A stretch of 64,000 nucleotides of DNA from positions 1 through 64,000 of the forward strand of contig JAHABC010000003.1 of assembly GCA_018376535.1 (NCBI GenBank), written 5' to 3'. Shown here in pieces: positions 62,686 through 64,000 of the stretch (position 1 is its first letter; each line of letters opens with the position of its first letter). A model generated the notes under the pieces. It was not told the DNA's origin. It was given only the letters and a program-made list of their open reading frames with translations, and ran no database searches. The position numbers and the translations under genes are program-made. The stretch is from Ruminococcus sp. Its GTDB lineage: Bacteria > Bacillota > Clostridia > Oscillospirales > Ruminococcaceae.

Positions 62686-63711
62686 TTAAAAATATTTTTT
62701 TAAATCTTCAAAGATTGGTTTAGTATGTTCATCTGTTAAACCAAAATCCAAGGATTTATAACACCATGCAGAACGACCTATTCCAAACCTTTCAAAAGCT
62801 GAGTGAATATTTTTGTACCATTCTAAAGTACTATCTAAGTCAGCTAAATTGATTACGCCATATTCACCACAATATAGAGGTACATTTCTTTCTTCTGCTA
62901 CTTTTACAGCTTGTGTAAATTGCCATTCAAAGAATTCTGTTCCTACGGTAGCCGTTTTAGACTTACTTAATACACTCTGTATAGGTAAGTTGAAGCTATT
63001 TTCAAGTTCTTGATAGTGTTCTGTAGTATCTGGATATGAAAGCCTAAAATCTGCTGGCATATTATCAACCCAATAAGCCCCTTGATGTGTAAATATTAAA
63101 GGCTCATAACAGTGGAAGTTATAAACAATCTTATCATCATATGGTAGAGGTAAATCAGGAATAGCCTCAATACTATTATGCCAATATCCACCAATTAAGA
63201 TATATATATCAGGGGCAAACTTTCTAATGCGTGATATACACTCTTTTGAAATATCATTCCAAATAGCACCATATTCTTTGTTAGTAACTTCATTTAGTAG
63301 TTCAAAGGCTATTCTATTAGAGTACTTACCAAAATGTTTAGCTAAGTATTCCCAAAGTTTGTAAAATCTTTCTTGAAGTCTATCATCTTCAAAAAAACCA
63401 TTTTGGCATTCTTTAGGGTCAAAAGAAAAGCCATAAGTTTTATGTAAGTCTATTATTAAGTTTAGACCATACTTTTCACACCAATCCACAACTTTTTGAA
63501 GATATTGCAATCCACTATTTAGATAGTTTCCATTGTCATCTTCTAATAAGTTGTAGTCTATAGGTAGTCTAATATGGTCTATGTTCCAAGTAGATACTTT
63601 TTTAAAGTCATCTTCTGTTATAAAATTATCATAAGTTTCCTTTGAGTAATCGCATTGAGAGAACCAGCCCCCAAAATTAACACCTTTTTGATACCCAATA
63701 AATTTTTTCAT
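62686..63711 (-). CDS. GH5-family glycoside hydrolase without signal peptide
   Basis: A 341-residue TIM-barrel hydrolase. It begins GYQKGVNFGGWFSQ, with HIRLPIDYNLLE, the acid/base Glu141 in AFELLNEV, and the nucleophile Glu in LYCGEYGV near residue 280. FNFHCYEP-type and W-rich segments complete the cleft. There is no signal sequence, linker or dockerin, so it should act in the cytoplasm on imported oligosaccharides, unlike the other hydrolases here. The exact substrate and subfamily are unclear. The start follows AGAAAGGAC. Confidence 0.9.
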   Translation of the reverse strand: MKKFIGYQKGVNFGGWFSQCDYSKETYDNFITEDDFKKVSTWNIDHIRLPIDYNLLEDDNGNYLNSGLQYLQKVVDWCEKYGLNLIIDLHKTYGFSFDPKECQNGFFEDDRLQERFYKLWEYLAKHFGKYSNRIAFELLNEVTNKEYGAIWNDISKECISRIRKFAPDIYILIGGYWHNSIEAIPDLPLPYDDKIVYNFHCYEPLIFTHQGAYWVDNMPADFRLSYPDTTEHYQELENSFNLPIQSVLSKSKTATVGTEFFEWQFTQAVKVAEERNVPLYCGEYGVINLADLDSTLEWYKNIHSAFERFGIGRSAWCYKSLDFGLTDEHTKPIFEDLKKYF

Positions 63712-63741
63712 AGTGTATAAGTCCTTTCTATTTTTTTAGAT

Positions 63742-63777
63742 TAAATGGAATACTATATTTTGTTAGTATTCCATTTA
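63742..63777 (-). other. hairpin in the GH5 leader
   Basis: TAAATGGAATACTA (63742-63755) pairs perfectly with TAGTATTCCATTTA (63764-63777) around an 8-nt loop. There is no adjacent T-run, so a leader structure or operator is as likely as a terminator. Confidence 0.55.
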
Positions 63778-63885
63778 ATGGTTATATTTATATCGTAAGT
63801 CTGGGATTTAATCTATGTATATATAATATCAAAATAGATGATGTTAATATATCACTTAAGTTGCTTTTATAGTAGAATATTGATA

Positions 63886-63914
63886 TTGAATTTATCCTTT
63901 CAATATGATATAAT
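63886..63914 (+). promoter_or_regulatory. promoter of the truncated gene at the window end
   Basis: TTGAAT at 63886-63891 and TATAAT at 63909-63914 with a 17-nt spacer and extended TATGATATAAT. Confidence 0.75.
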
Positions 63915-63948
63915 CTTAAGTAAGTTCTATATTAAGGTGGTTTTTACT

Positions 63949-64000
63949 GTGAATATTAACATTATATGCGATATCTTAAAGTTGCTATTGGTACAAAAGC
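63949..64000 (+). CDS. 5' end of an unidentified gene, cut by the window edge
   Basis: A GTG start at 63949 follows AAGGTGG by 9 nt and a good promoter. The visible 17 residues read MNINIICDILKLLLVQK, which are too few to assign. The frame is open to the window end. Confidence 0.6.
   Translation, partial: MNINIICDILKLLLVQK

Overview
The window is AT-rich DNA from an anaerobic, spore-forming, cellulosome-producing Clostridium-class bacterium, most like a Ruminococcus of the flavefaciens/champanellensis type. The support is six proteins carrying dockerin modules (GH9, GH26, PL1/PL9, PL11, a transcobalamin-like protein and an NlpC/P60-like protein), a spore germination protease (gpr), the hydrogenase maturase hydG, and several families common in Clostridia (DUF3793, DUF2325, DUF6774, Gx transporter). 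No cohesin or scaffoldin gene is present.

Layout. 1-4 kb: a small DUF6774-like gene, hydG, a small gene and a MATE pump. 4-9.2 kb: secreted GH9-CBM3-dockerin cellulase and CBM35-GH26-dockerin mannanase. 9.3-17 kb: LysR regulator, gpr, rpsT, a PHP phosphatase, an NSS transporter, and a lipoprotein solute-binding protein paired with a membrane GGDEF protein whose GGDEF signature is degenerate. 17-21 kb: DUF3793-flavodoxin, tRNA-Ser(CGA), an ABC1/UbiB kinase, a DtxR/MntR-like regulator and DUF2325, with shared inverted repeats (AGTTAGC-N4-GCTAACT) in their promoter regions. 21-30 kb: the very large PL1-CBM-PL9-dockerin pectinase, a cobO/NusG-II/Gx transporter operon, and PL11-ricin-ricin-dockerin.

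30-37 kb (minus strand) is a cobalamin riboswitch operon: a small DNA-binding-like protein, a membrane-anchored DUF4430 protein, EcfT, a double ECF ATPase, a CbrT-like S component, and then a secreted DUF4430 plus alpha/alpha-barrel protein that ends in a dockerin. My reading is a vitamin B12 capture system in which a transcobalamin/intrinsic-factor-like protein is docked on the cellulosome and hands cobalamin to a membrane-anchored DUF4430 protein and an ECF transporter.

37-45 kb is a self-contained sucrose PTS locus (scrA, scrB, scrK, crr, ptsH, ptsI) with a convergent LacI-type regulator and matching operators. Its HPr has Lys in place of the regulatory Ser46.

45-50.6 kb: hpf, a DUF3783 gene, two WYL proteins, and an intergenic array of four small RNAs (RNA1-4) leading into a DUF2828 protein (TROVE/vWA, Ro60-like). 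Each RNA has a closing helix and a CAGCA motif at the same offset, and two contain tRNA-like T-arms. This looks like a bacterial Y RNA/Ro-type system.

50.6-64 kb: a dockerin-NlpC/P60-like protein with a lipoprotein, a second MATE pump, two transglutaminase-like secreted proteins, a DXS-type synthase, an AgrA/AgrC-type two-component pair, an ASCH-DUF1810 fusion, a cytosolic GH5, and two unexplained gene-free stretches with RNA-like structure (59.9-60.4 kb and 62.4-62.7 kb). Most promoters show TTGACA-like -35 boxes 17 nt from TATAAT, and many have an extended TGATATAAT -10 box.
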